Made by a program: the position numbers and the translations under genes
From: Malurus cyaneus samueli
Lineage: Eukaryota; Chordata; Aves; Passeriformes; Maluridae
NCBI GenBank assembly: GCA_009741485.1
Contig: CM019217.1
Location: 44,550,873 to 44,614,872, forward strand
Length of the DNA: 64,000 nucleotides
Direction: 5' to 3'
Shown here: positions 34,391 through 47,330 of the stretch, piece by piece
Numbering within the stretch: the stretch's first letter is position 1
Layout of the letters: each line of letters opens with the position of its first letter
The notes under the pieces: generated by a model
The model's database searches: none
The model's input: only the letters and a program-made list of their open reading frames with translations
Told to the model about the DNA's origin: nothing

Positions 34391-36673
34391 ATCATAATTT
34401 GAAATTAATTGAAATTACTATTTTAATTAGTTACCATTGCTGTTTTTATGTTTTGGTTTATTCCAAGATCAAGGGAACTGATGCAAGACTCAAGGTACTG
34501 ACAGCAGACACAATTCTTATCCAAAGGAATAGGAAACAGGCATGTAATATATCTGCAAACACACCATGGGGCATGGCAGTGTGTGCTCACTTCCCATGAA
34601 ATTAATGTCTGAGGAACAACATTTGAAAGCTAAAAATCCTGTCACTATGCTTGGCACTCTGCACTGCAAAGAGATGCATTGCTGAGATTATCTCTGAGGT
34701 TTGCTCCCAAGAATTATACCAATTATTTAAGAACTTTCAAAGGATTGGCAGACAGCACCTATTTTGTTTGGGTCTTATTTTTCTTTAATAAACTTATTTT
34801 ACTACTCTTAGAAAATAATCTAGCAGCAATGCCTCCAGATGGAAATAACAGTAGTTCACACACTTTTTTGTTTATCAGTAGAACATTCTTAAATTAATGC
34901 CAAAATATTTCAGGACAAAATATATTTCCAAAGAATTAATTATCCCTTAAGTATACAGAGGGAATTGAGAGGTACCAAGAATTTCAGTACTGCAGCCTGG
35001 TGAAAAACAGTGGTCACAATATTCTCTGTAGTTTATCAGCTCTCAAAGAAGCCCCCACATCAGTAACCTCCTTCTTATGTATTAATGGTTTCTTGTTTTT
35101 GACTGCTCCTTAATGTGACCAATGTGAAAGCACCTATGCTGGAATCTTAATTTCACCTATGCTGGAATATTTCAATCAAAGCTGAAAACAGATCTGGAAG
35201 CTTACTGTTCCTAAAATGTTGCCAGAATTTCTTTGGCAGAGATGGGCAGGACAAGACTTGACTGATTGATTGTTGTTATTGCTAAATAGGAAAGAACTAA
35301 TTTAATTTTTAAATGTATTCTAAACTTAATTTCTCACTGCTGAAGTTCCAAACTCTTGAGTTAATGGTTGGATGTCTATGTGAGAGCATAATTTTCATTT
35401 TACTCCACACTTCCCAAAAGGAGGACTAAAAAAGCCCCTCAAAAAAACAAATTCAACTACACAAAATGACCCTATCAAAATAGATTGAGACTTTAAAAAA
35501 TACAGGTTTAATTAAATATGCAATTATTAACCCACAAAACAAATGTGTATTCAGTTATGCTGTCCTGATCAGTAGCCATTTTCTAAATGTAAGGACACTC
35601 AGGATTGAAAAGACCAAAACGGAGAAGTAAGTCTTTTGGGAATTATTTACCTTCCAGGGTCAATAGCTGGTTTAAATGTTCATTAAATGTTTAGGAAATA
35701 ATCCCAAACACCTGAGAAAGCACTAAATCACTCTCTGGAACAGCCTCCTTCCCTTATCAATAAATATGGATGCCTACAGGTGGGACAGGTGAGTAACATC
35801 CACTGAATCTACTTTTACATAGGAAATTCCTAAGCCATAGGCATTTTGAGACTGACATTCACATTTCCCTATTTCTATATTGAAGATCTGCTTCTATGAA
35901 TAAAATAATTTAAATTTAATGAGAGAGTCTAAATTCACCTTCTATCTATGCTGGAACTGATTATCTTCAAACACACATAATAAGCCAGAACTAAACACAC
36001 AGAGATTGACTTGTGCTTTGTTGACACCTTTTCCTCTATCATTCAAGATGAAGATAAATGCATGTTCATCTTTGGGTGTTTCTTTGCACAGTTTTTTTGC
36101 CACTTCTGCACAGCTCTGAAATGCGCACTATGAGATTCAAATCTCTTTGTTGTCTCCATTTTCAAGTCTCGACAGATATGTACATACAAATTACTAAATT
36201 ACTACAAAACCTGCTAACACTTTGGGTCCAGATTATCAGAGATGTTCCAGATGCTTTGTATTTTTTGTAACTTGCAAGTCCTGGTATCTGGGCGCCTGGA
36301 ATTTCCTCTTCTGTAGCAGATTACTCTTGGCAAGAGACACCTTGAAATGGATTTTCTTTTTCACAACCAGTGTGGAAAAACACACCAAATACATATCTAC
36401 ATATTTCATTCTTCTAGATTCCATCTGGATCACACTGAGCACTTGTTCCTGAGAAGCAAAACAATGTGGGCGACTCCAAATACCTTGATGCATTGGGATA
36501 GCTCATTTCCCACAGCATTAAGAGATACAAACTCCCTCAAGATAAACTGAAAAACCAAGCTTGTTATCTTACTTTTATCCACTGTATTCACAAAAGACAC
36601 CACTGCCACTGGGCATTTTCTCCAAAGATTGGCCACTGAAACTGTTGAGGGTTGCAAATAAATAGTCCACCCT
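34391..36673. other. Unique DNA; one 15-bp direct repeat
   Basis: No gene seen. The 15-mer 'cacctatgctggaat' occurs at 35131-35145 and again at 35154-35168, a 23-base period, and may be a recent short duplication. Other frames lack recognisable domains. Confidence 0.55.
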
Positions 36674-36694
36674 GATATCTGAATTTCAGATATC
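36674..36694. repeat. Perfect 21-base palindrome plus a third copy of its arm
   Basis: GATATCTGAA-t-TTCAGATATC (36674-36694) is a perfect inverted repeat with a one-base centre. The same 10-mer GATATCTGAA appears again at 36702-36711, giving three copies within 38 bases. It can extrude as a small cruciform or serve as a dimer site. No function is known to me. Confidence 0.85.
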
Positions 36695-38020
36695 CATAAA
36701 TGATATCTGAAATACCACAAATGTAAAACCCAGGAAAATCAGGACCAATGGGAAAAGAGCAAATATTTACCTTGGAAGAGACAAAAGTGATAGAGAGAGA
36801 ATTTGCAAGTGGAAGAGGGGGAAGATGACTAAGAGAGCAAAATCATCTAGTCCTAACTGACCACAGTACCTGTCAAGCAGTCAGGTGCTTGATCACCACA
36901 GTTTGCACAGGTCAATAAAACTACTGCTTCCATCGTGCCTGCCTCTGATTTACTTGCAGGCTCAAGAAAACACATGAATTTCCCTCTATACCAGTGAGGG
37001 AATTCTTGGAGCACTCTATCTAACATCTGCACAGAAACATCTCACCTCTTCCTCTCTTACAGGAAGTATTGGTAAAAATTGGCAAATCTAGGTCAAATTC
37101 ATCATGCTACAACAATTTTAAACCGTATTTTTAGCAAACTTAGTGCTTAGCAAAAATAAAAAAAAATAACTTCTCTACATACAGTAGTCCTCTTATAATT
37201 CTCTGTGCATGAAGCCTTCTACAGAAAAAAATGTAGGCTTTGTTATACAGGAAGTTTTGGAAAGCTTTTTTTATTAGCTTTTAAAGAATATTAGTTATTG
37301 CATTCCACAAAAAGAGACTTGCTTACAATGAGGGAGAAGAAATGGATTACCAATTATATGCTTAGCAGCAGACCTGTCACAAACAACAGCACCTGTCTCA
37401 AAATATTGACATTGAATCCACCTCAAAAAGAAACATTTTCTACTAGGATAAGAACTCAGAAAAACCCAGGATCCAAATCTAAATGTGCCTATAACATTTT
37501 AAACATCTCAGATTCACAAAAAGCAGGCTTTTAAATCTCAACTTGCTCTTACCCATGACCTTTTCAGCTTTCTTGGCTGGAGAAAACCTTTAGACTGAAT
37601 GATCTGATCTTCAGGGATTCTAGACCCTTCTGATTTTAGATAACTGTAATTCTTACATTTTTTTTTCCCAGGAAGGTAACTTCCAGTTCAATGCACACTT
37701 TAGGCACTCTAAAGCTTACATGAGCCTGAGTCAACACTATCAGCAGAAGGACCATGCACAGCCTTTTGCATCCTCTCCCTGTACAGCTGCCTCTCTTCTG
37801 GCACCTGCTTTCAGAAGCAGGATATGGGAGCTGTCCTAAAGTAATGTAAACAACTTAGGATATTTGTCAAGTTTTTAAATCCCCATTAACTCCCAGATCT
37901 CATCTGTTTCATAGCCCACAAATATTTGTTTATGCACAGAGAAGGGGCTCATATTCTTCAAGATCAGTGCCAGTTTATGTCGACTTTTAAAGTCTGAGAA
38001 GGCAAGAATCAACAGTTGCC
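36695..38020. other. Unique DNA, no gene seen
   Basis: A+T-rich sequence; the 78-codon plus-strand frame at 37298-37534 has no recognisable domain. Confidence 0.6.
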
Positions 38021-38120
38021 CTAAAAAATCCAAACAAAACCCACTCTGACAAAAAGCCTAAAAAAAATCCCATATACCCCTCAAAAAAAAAAAAAAAATT
38101 CAAAAAACCCCAAACAACCA
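38021..38120. repeat. A/C-rich low-complexity tract with A16
   Basis: About 100 bases of A with clustered C, including an A16 run at 38083-38098 and several CCCC words. It is the mirror-strand form of the T/G tracts elsewhere in the window. Confidence 0.75.
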
Positions 38121-40480
38121 ATTTCCTTAAAAATTAGTTATTCTCAAGAGATTTGAGACCTATTTGTACAGATTATAGTTTTGCACTAGTTTGAACTGCT
38201 TAGTCTGCAATTACCTCTTCATTCTTTAAGCCTTTCTGGGTGTGAATTAGCAAGAACTCAGCAGTAGCAAGTTTGCAACTTTGTATTATAGTTGAATTTA
38301 CTGTAAGGCTGAAATAACCATAACTGAGTCAAACAGGAGATCTCCTTGCCGACCTCAAAGGCTTACATCAGTATTATTCTTACCAATGGCTTTGTGTTAG
38401 TACAAATATACCAAAATATACCAAATAACAAACTCAAGTAAACTCAGGTTTAAGATGCACACCTGAACTTCAACTGAAATTTGTTTTCTCCATTAATCAA
38501 AGGCTTTTCAGGACATCTAAGAGTCTTTAGGACCTGATTTTCAAAGATTTGGCACTTAGCGTTTCACAGGCAAAAGGTGAAGAGACTTCAGAGGAAAAAA
38601 AATCCAATTCTTGGAAACCTATTTGTTCCTCTAGAGAGTTAAGTTTCACCTCAAGCATAAAACACCAATTTAGGAATACCTTTCAATACCACCACATTTA
38701 AAATTTATTTGAAAATCCAGGTTTAGTTGCATAATCAAACCAGAAGCAAAGCATCTTCTCAGCAAAGGCCAGGAAATGTTTATATATAACCTAGTCCTGT
38801 ATTTCTATATTTCAGTGTGTAAAACTCAATACCCACAGAAAAAAAAATGGCACAGCAGAATAAAATCCTGAAAATTCTAAAAGACTTTTTTATTTTCTGC
38901 CATATTGTGGAGAATATTAGATGGAAAGGCCATAAATAGCAGATTTCATTTTATATAAACTTGTTCCAAAAGCTACAAATGAATTCTCTTGTGACTTACC
39001 ACAGAGGAACTGAAGGCCTTGCCATTGAACTTGCAACAGGAAATACTGAAATATACAAGAATTTCTTAAAACGCTTCTCTCTGGAAAAATTGTTTTCTTA
39101 CCTGATCAATGTGTCGTGATAGCAGGCATAAAGAAGTTTTAATTTGTCTGTAAGAGTATATCCAGAAATTTCTTTCTAAATGTGTGGATAAAGTTCCCAG
39201 ACCCATCCAGGCTTTGTGCAGCTCAGTTCTTGCCATAAATCACAGCAGAACTGTGACTATTCTCACCCATGCATAGCTGCTACTTATAGGTTTAACATGC
39301 TACATAGATCCTTGACCTTTTTCCCTATTTCAGTTGCTAGATATCATCTACAGGAACATTTATGGGAAAAGGAAATCCTTGGTCTTCAGATCCACAGGTT
39401 TTGTGGCTTCTTTCTCAAAGAAAAAGAGGTATGCCTCTTCTGAAGAGAAATAATGGTAACATTGCTCAGAGAAAGGAGAGGGCAACAGAGCAAAACTTAA
39501 CATGAAAAGGACAATTACTCAACTGTAAAAGGAGGCAGGTGAAAAGTCCCAATCAAATCCTGAGGGACGATTTGGGATAGTCAATCTTACGCATCTCTGT
39601 ACTCACAATCCTTGGCTGACTCCCGCACATTTAGAAGAGCAGCTCCTCTCACCACTGTGCAAAACACTCAAACCCCAGGCATTTTCATACTCTACCTACA
39701 TCACTACATCAGCAGAGGTTCACATTTTATGACTCCTTAGGGTAACATTAAAAACACACAAATCCCTAAAACACAGTACCCCTTCGTACCACTATACCAC
39801 AACTGAGAAACACAGCTTATTCAACCGAATTTTTGCAATAAACCAACTTCAGAGAAATGGATGCTACTTCACACACAGCAGAAAGATTCCTTAATAGTTC
39901 CCTTTAGTAAGGAATCACCTCTTCTAAATCAACAAGATCATTGTGCATTGGTGCAATATCTAACTTATGGTCAAAAATGGCTATTAAACCTCTATTTTCA
40001 AACAAATACAATTTTTAACTGGCCTTTAGAATTTATTCCTAGGCACCAACCTACAGGAATAAAACTCTCTCCCTTTTTACTAGTGCTAATAGATGCTTCA
40101 GTGAAGAATGTCGGCCATGATTCAGACTCACTTCTTCCAAAGAGGAGATCTTAAGTTTCGGCATTTTTGAAGCCCCACAGTCATTAAGCTATATGTTTTC
40201 TACACACACACACTCTCCTTTTTTCCCCCTGTGTTCTGAAGCAGAAAAATAATCTCTCATCAGCTGCAGCTTCCAGATAGAGCTGGGCTTACAAAAAGAA
40301 ATCAACTAAGATACGGTGAAAAAAAAAAAAAAACAAGAAAAAGAAGCAAGAGCTGGGAGAAGACAAACAACAAGCCAGACAGCATTGTTTCTGTGACTAA
40401 TATTTAAACACTATTACAGCACACAAAGGACAGTAACAAGGAACCTGCAAGAATTACAGTACCAATAAACTCACAGAAGT
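38121..40480. other. Unique DNA, no gene seen
   Basis: No gene seen. A10-mer 'atataccaaa' is repeated in tandem at about 38406-38427. A 97-codon frame at 39861-40154 has no recognisable domain. An A16 run lies at 40319-40334, and a short (CA)n at about 40202-40212. Confidence 0.55.
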
Positions 40481-41010
40481 CATTGTTCATCATGGAAACC
40501 TCCCAGCCAGCTCCGGCTCCAGCCTTCTCAGCAAAATACTGCCAGATTCCTCACGCTGAGTTGAAGGGAATTTTCATATTTTAAAAGACCTAATTATGGC
40601 AATCAAAATACAGAGGTGATATGTCCTTTAAACAGCAACCACACACCTGCACACAGAAGAACAGGTTAGAGGCACACAGAAACAAGTGAGTGTCAGGATG
40701 CAGGCCAGCTACACCGCTCCTGACAGAACCTTAAACATGGAAAGACAATTTTGGAACCTGCCTGGAAAAGAACAAGAGCCCATCTTCGGTCCCAGCGCCC
40801 AAGCTGAGATAAGACAATCAGTAATTTTAACTACTTGCTCGATGTAAATGGCATGAAAGTCAGCTAATTTGATCTAACTAATATTCAGCCGTCCTGCAGA
40901 TGCAGAAATAAATAGAGAAGAGCCATTTTCCACAGGTTCAGAGCGCTGCCACTGCAGGGAGGCTGAGCTCAGCCCACCTGACAGCGTTGCTCAGTGCTGT
41001 TACAGAGACC
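40481..41010. other. G+C-richer patch with an 8-bp inverted repeat
   Basis: This half-kilobase is richer in G+C and CpG than its flanks. It contains TGTCAGGA (40691-40698) paired with TCCTGACA (40718-40725), and words such as 'cagcgcccaagctgag' and 'gagcgctgccactgcaggga'. It could be an old repeat, a non-coding exon or a conserved element. No coding frame or CpG island is present. Confidence 0.35.
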
Positions 41011-41224
41011 TTTTTTATTGGAGAAATTTAGGGCAAAGCTTAGAGTTGTGTCAGCTCTCTTTATTGAGGTCCTCACAGAGATTTGTTTGACACAATATAT
41101 TTTTACCAGATCAAAGAATTCTATATGTATGTTAGGCAAAGTAGACAGCATGCTGTACTTTCCTCTCTCCTCTCAGAGTTTGAAACAAAGCATTAAGAAC
41201 CAAGGTATGAGCCTCTTTATCTGT
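41011..41224. other. Unique DNA, no gene seen
   Basis: A+T-rich, with short frames on both strands and no recognisable domain. The last 30 bases ('aaccaaggtatgagcctctt') look like a decayed extra copy of the tandem unit that follows. Confidence 0.5.
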
Positions 41225-41292
41225 CAAATAAAGATCAAGGATGATTAAGAGCCTCTGGCAAATAAAGATCAAGGATTGTTAAGGGCCTCTGA
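41225..41292. repeat. 34-bp tandem duplication
   Basis: Two head-to-tail copies of a 34-base unit beginning 'caaataaagatcaaggat' (41225-41258 and 41259-41292), differing at only a few positions. A partial, decayed third copy may precede them at about 41192-41220. It may be a small minisatellite with variable copy number. Confidence 0.85.
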
Positions 41293-43625
41293 CAAAGCTG
41301 ATGGTGCAGTGTGTCCCCATCCAGCTTTAAAAGCACTGATACAGAGGCCCTTGCTGCTATTACAAACCAGAATTTTTCCAAAATTTGAAGTAATTCCCTT
41401 CAAGGTCCATGAAGTTCAGTATCCGTTCCTCACGCCTATGGTATCTTTTCCTTTTTCTTTTCTCTGATCTTCTGTAATGTATGAATTAAAGTATCTGTAA
41501 TGGCTGATCAGTAGTAGGCTGAATTAATATGGATATTGCTAATCTGAAATGTTGTGTTCTTGTTATTAAAACAAAACAAACAAGCATAAAGCCACAAAAA
41601 AAAATCTGAATTATATAATTTACACTTCTACTTGCCTCCTTACGTTTGCAATCTTATCTAAACTGAAATTTGTACTCGGGAAGTGTTTAAGAAATGATGA
41701 ATCCAGCTCTATGGACATAGTGAGTAAAAGCTGATCACAAAGACAAAACTCAATCAAATGGAAACAAACATAAAGCCCATCAACTTTAATTTTTACTGAA
41801 CACTTGGTTTACACTGGAAGATAAACACTATACAAATGTCCCTAGAGACTGCAGCTTGGGGACCCTTCATTGTAGCCTGGGATGCTTTAACAGATGACAA
41901 TTAGACTGATTAAAAGTTACCCAGTTGAACACTTTGCTGTCAGAAAATGTGGTTAGTGAAAAGTGAAACAGGTTGTAACTGACACGTTTTTCAAAGAGAA
42001 AATTATCAAAACAAACAGGGAGCAGGGCTCTGTTTCAGTGTTTTTTAAAAGATAGATCTCTTAGGGGATGCTTGTGGGAATTCTAGGGTTTGCTGCCTCT
42101 TTGCTGTAGCTGAGATCCATTGAGGAGAATGGAAATACAAGAACTTCCAATCTTGACAAGACACCAAGAAGTCTGCCTCAGATTTATGATTCCAACTTCA
42201 ACACACATCTTCATGTGAAGAAAAAAAAATACATCAGTATCCAGACCTATTCTCTGAAATGTCTTACTTCACCACTTTTGCTCTACTGAATGATAAGGAG
42301 TGCCATTTCAGCCAAATCTAATTTCTTTATACAGTCAAGCACAAAACCCAAGACATCTCCATATAACTGCATTTGGACAATTCTTCGTTCCTACAGAGGA
42401 AAGTCTCCTTCATTTGAAGGCATTATAGTCACTGCTGCTTAACAAAAAGATAAAGAACCACCCAGTTAACAAGTCTGTATCAAAGTCATGACCAGGAGTG
42501 CTCCTCAGCACAGCAAAGTGCTGATTATTCCATGCTAGAGGAGGAGAAAGTTTAATTCCTTTAATTAATTCCATTAAAACTGATTGTAGTGTTTACTTTT
42601 ACTGCTGTTATTACCAAAACATCTGCCATTGCCTCTCACTTCAGACATTTCCTCTAGTTTCGCATCTCTCCTAGGAAGTGTGCTCTCAAAGCACATTGAA
42701 TGCTGTTATTCACCAAGGCTTCATTTTTGGAAACCTGTCATAGGCATGACCATATATTACAATAAACTTGGGTATCTGAGCAACAATTGTCTTCGCATTT
42801 GACCCAATGTACCTTGCTCAAAATTTCCAAAAAGCCACTGAATGACAGTTTCAGACTGATACAGTGAGAACTGTAGATGAGGTACTCGCATCCAAGTAGG
42901 AATTTGCACACAAATAAGGGGCAGGATTGTACCAAAATCAGGTAGTAAGGTTCTGCTTCAGACAGCTGCAATCTTTACTGTTTCAGCTAGTGATGATCTG
43001 AATTATCACAAATACATTTGTTATGAAGCGATTATATATTTGTTTGAATTTAATTTTTCTCTGTTTTTGATTGTTTCTGGTTTGGGTTTTCTCATCTTCT
43101 CCTTGTTTTCTTTTTACCTCTAGTTCCAAGTAGTACCCACAGTAAGAATCATTGAACACACATGGGAGACTACCTTTACAAACATTGCGCTGCAAAATCT
43201 GAAATGACAGTGTCTTTATGGACACAGGCATGGAAATTAAATTTTGGCATGAATTATAGAATACCAAAGTGCATTGAGTACACCATGCGCATCATCATTC
43301 AAATTATTCCTGTTTTAATAAATTGTACACTCGTATGAAAACTAATTTGCAGAACAGATAAAGGTCACGCAACTGTGGAAAGAAATAGAAGTAAATGGAC
43401 ATCTCATTCATTCTCAAAGAGAATAAAACTGTTTTCGTTACGTGAACTGTTCTTCAGAGATTTTTAATGTAAATATATTTATATCAAGTAAATACAGCAA
43501 AAAATGAAAACTTTAAATGAATTCTTGTTAATATGAACCTTTCAGACCTTGTGTACCCTAGTTTAGTTAAGCCAATAGCATAATGTTCAGAAATTACTCA
43601 CAGGGGGATTAGGGATTTTTTCACA
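41293..43625. other. Unique DNA, no gene seen
   Basis: A+T-rich. Minus-strand frames at 42738-42971 and 42983-43267 have no recognisable domain. No repeat families. Confidence 0.6.
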
Positions 43626-43684
43626 TTTTTGTTTGGGTTTTTGTTTTGGTTTTGCTTTTTTGTTTTTTGTTGTTTTTTTTTTTT
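43626..43684. repeat. T/G-rich low-complexity tract
   Basis: About 60 bases of T with scattered G ('gtttgggtttttgttttgg' and similar), ending in a T12 run (43673-43684). Same class as the tracts at 34.3, 52.9 and 55.7 kb. Confidence 0.8.
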
Positions 43685-46600
43685 GCATGTGTCACTCTGT
43701 ACCAGAACTAGAAAGTTTTTTACACACATAAAAATATAATCACCTAACTGAAATTTAAAAAAAAAAATAGAAATCAGAATCTGTGTATTTCCAAATCCTA
43801 TTTTAAAACCAGAAAATACTACTTTTTCTAAACTCTTTGAAATAAAACAAAACTAACTGGCAGGAACCTTTTCATAAAGAATTATTCTATTTTGTGGATA
43901 GCAGACAGCCAATCACCTTTCTCAGAGCTGCTGAGGCAGCTAAACTCTGGAGGAGAGTATAGATTAAGATAAAATGGGAATAAAGTCAGAAAACAGCACG
44001 GTTGTTTCTACTTGCTCTGGATTGTTTCTCACGCTGCATACAAGTTTCTTTACCTCTTTCTCCCTGATTTCCGCACTTCTTTTAAATGACTTAAGCACCT
44101 CCTCCTAAATACTGAATTCTGTTTCTGATGCCAGATGTCTAAAAATCAGCCCCTGCAGAACTTAATTCAGAAGCTCTTATTCAAACAATCCATATTTTGT
44201 GAAAACACCCATATGAGTGGCAGTGGAGTAGCTACATTTAGAAAGATGGAGAGGAAGAGAAGAAAGCTATTTAGTAATAAAGCAGATAGTATATGTCAAC
44301 ATTTTGTACATTAGAAGTGACAATCCATCTTTCTTCATCTACAAAAAGAATAGAGTCAATTATTTAGCTCTTTATCCAGAGGCAAAAATGATTAAAAAAA
44401 TATCTGGATCCTGCTTACTTGAAATGATGTAACATTTCAGGTAGAGACCATATATATTTATAATGACTCCGTCAAGTTTCACAAAGGGCAAGTATGCAGC
44501 TACCACTGTCAAGCAATGATAAACTTCTACAATTCCTCTGGTAATTCAACAAATCAAAACAAAACCATCTTGAGACAGCTAAAATACTCTCTCAATAAAT
44601 ATTGAAGGTCCACATTACGTTTCGGAGATGTCATTTTTTTAATTCAAATAATCCTAAATTTCAGAGGCAAACTGAAGCTTCAGAATAAGTGCAGATGCCT
44701 GGGACACTCTTATATTTAAAAGGTTTTAAAGTCATTTAGAAAATCACAAATGCTTGTATGCAATACTATTGCAGCACCCTAACTGAGCTTGAGAGGAAGT
44801 GAATAAGTCTTTTTGTAACATGTTCAGAGGCCTCTCAAAACACCAGCAGTATACATAAAACTCAAATGACATTAACTCCTCTTAGAAAATGGGGCTATAC
44901 AACTGCAGTAAAATCCATCTCCTAATCAGATAATCTAGTTATTGCCACAATGTCTCCATTCATGCCAAGATACGAAATTATACTGAACAGAAAGCCATAC
45001 TTCTTTAATTTGCTTCCTGCCTGCAGGCTGAGGTCCTGCACACACACACACAGAGTGCCAGTGACCTCTCTTGAGCCAAGGCTTGTGGGCTGCTTTCTGC
45101 TGACAGGACGTAAGACAGGACTTCTGCAGCTTTCAAGTTCCTATGTTGAATGTAACCATAAAAGAGGATGTTTCTGGTTAGTGCAAATTTAATATACTAA
45201 TAGTATTCTGCTTCTGTAAAATTTAGACGCATATAAATAACAAACCATTATAGTGACAACTACCAAATTTCTCTGTCTATAGAAAAGTGGCAGTTCATAA
45301 ATATTAAAGTGTGCTGTTAGCAACAAAGTACAACATATAGCTGTTATTTTTCCTAAAGATAGGGAAACAGTAACCATTGCTGCAAAAATTCATTATTTAT
45401 AGACCTTTGAATTTTAAAGCCTCATGTCTGCACTACAATTTTTTCATTAAAATTCAAAAAAGTATCTGTTTGTTATCCCTTTGATGAATGTGCTGAAGGC
45501 ATGGAAACAAGTAACTATTGCCGACAGATTTCCCAATGATATACTGGTATTTGCCACTTAATCATCAATACAGTGTTTTAAATGAGCCTTAATGTTGCCA
45601 AATAACTATCATGTAGCTTCATTAAAGCTAAAACACCGAAGTGGTGTCACAATTGGAAATTGCATTCATGCATCTATAATTTGCATCACGGAGGTGTTAT
45701 AGGGGAGAAATACAACTCCAAGGCAAACTTCCCTTAGGGCTTAGTGCTGGGAATTTCTATTGCTGTCAGTGTTAGGAAGGAAACAAACAAATTTACTACC
45801 TAGTCAAAATATACCTTGGAAGTATTGTGATGGCTCCCAGAGTCCTTTAGCCAACTTGTATGACTTTTGTGGTCAGAATACATTCCCTTTCCATTTCAGT
45901 GGGCAGTAACCACCTTAATTCTTCCTCAAAAAAATTTCGTTCTTGTAATGTTATCAGTCAGAAAGATCCTGGCAGCAAAATATGAATAGACTAGTAAAAA
46001 AATTACCCAAAGCACTAAAACTAGCTTATACAGAAGAACCAAACTGGAACACTGAAAATATTTTCCATAGACAATCTTCCATTGCTGTAACGATTTTGGA
46101 TGTTATAACAGCAGACTCTGGTCATACTGAAGACATTTTTTCTATTCAAACTTCGGTGATTCTCATGTGAATTTTTAAAACAGAAGTTCAGAGGAAAATA
46201 TTCATTTACCAAGGTTTGTTCAAACAAGAATTTTCTGTCTTATCTCAAAAATGACTGTTCCATCAAACCCCAAGTAAAGTTTTCTTCAGAGATTTAATGA
46301 TGTAATAGAGATCAGGATTAATTACGAGACTGGGAAAGATCTATTTTAAGAGTTGTACTGGTAGATAAATTACACTAAGACAAGACTACTCCACGAGGCC
46401 AGAGCAACCCTCAAAGCTGAAACTTTGGATCCAGAACTGTTAGCCGAGGGTTAAGGCTACAGCCACAACTGACAAACAATCCAAACCTGCCCAACAGATC
46501 CACAGATGGTTTCCTGGGTGAGGCTGTGTAACTACAACACTCTTGAATGAACTGGCAAAGGAGTACTTAAAATGTTCTCTGAAGTTCCAGTGTCAGAACA

Positions 46601-47250
46601 GAAGCTGTTCATAATCTCTCCTGCATGGAAAGCAGAATCAGGATGAACTGAGGAGGCTGCTTTTGGTCACATGTGGCACTCAGGAATCACCTCCACTACA
46701 CAGAACATGTACATGTTCCATGGCTTCCACTGTATTAACAATATCCTTATTTCCCCACAGATATCATGAGAAGACTTCAGAGAAAGGGAGTTCTCTCAGG
46801 TGAAACAACAGGGAAAACTCTCTCCATATACAATTAGGATGAAGACAGGTGGATAGTATACTGTTCCCAACAGTTACTCCCCTGTATTTTCACCTAGTGG
46901 GTTTTTTGTTTTGTTTTAGTAAGAGTATCAGTAATGTTCAGCTAATAAGGACAATCAATTTGCTTCTAGCAAACAAGTGACAGTAACAAAGGTGAAAATT
47001 CTCACTGACCTCTCAACACACAGTTGAGACTTGGAAAATACAGCTTATGCAGTCCTTTATGTCAAATATATGTAGTGTGTGCATCTTCAGAAGTGCTTAG
47101 AATGTTCTTTTCAAAATATCAAACCCTGTCAAAACTTGCACAGTTTCAGATTTTACAGTAACCTTGAATCCCAGTCTGGGCTGTCAAATTTTTTTAACCC
47201 AGTTCTGAGAGGATGTATGTTTTGTTAAAATCTAAGCTGCTGGTTTAGAT
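43685..47250. other. Unique DNA, no gene seen
   Basis: A short (CA)n run lies near 45040-45052. The octamer ATTTGCAT occurs at 45679-45686, but octamers are frequent by chance in this window. Short frames lack recognisable domains. Confidence 0.55.
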
Positions 47251-47330
47251 TTTTGGGGGGTGGAAATTGGGTGTTGTTGGGGTTTGTTTTTGGGAGGGGG
47301 ATTGGGGGGAAGGTTTGTTTTTGTTTGCTT
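47251..47330 (+). other. G/T-rich tract, possible G-quadruplex
   Basis: The plus strand carries six runs of three or more G: 47255-47260, 47269-47271, 47279-47282, 47292-47294, 47296-47300 and 47304-47309. They are separated by loops of 8, 7, 9, 1 and 3 bases. Four-run combinations exist, but each needs at least one loop of 8 or 9 bases, slightly longer than the canonical limit of 7. The rest is T-rich, so the tract also belongs to the recurring T/G class. Confidence 0.6.

Noticed and set aside
45679..45686. Perfect POU octamer ATTTGCAT
   Set aside because: The same word occurs several times across the window (e.g. 8394, 26115, 48869, 52464), as expected for A+T-rich DNA.
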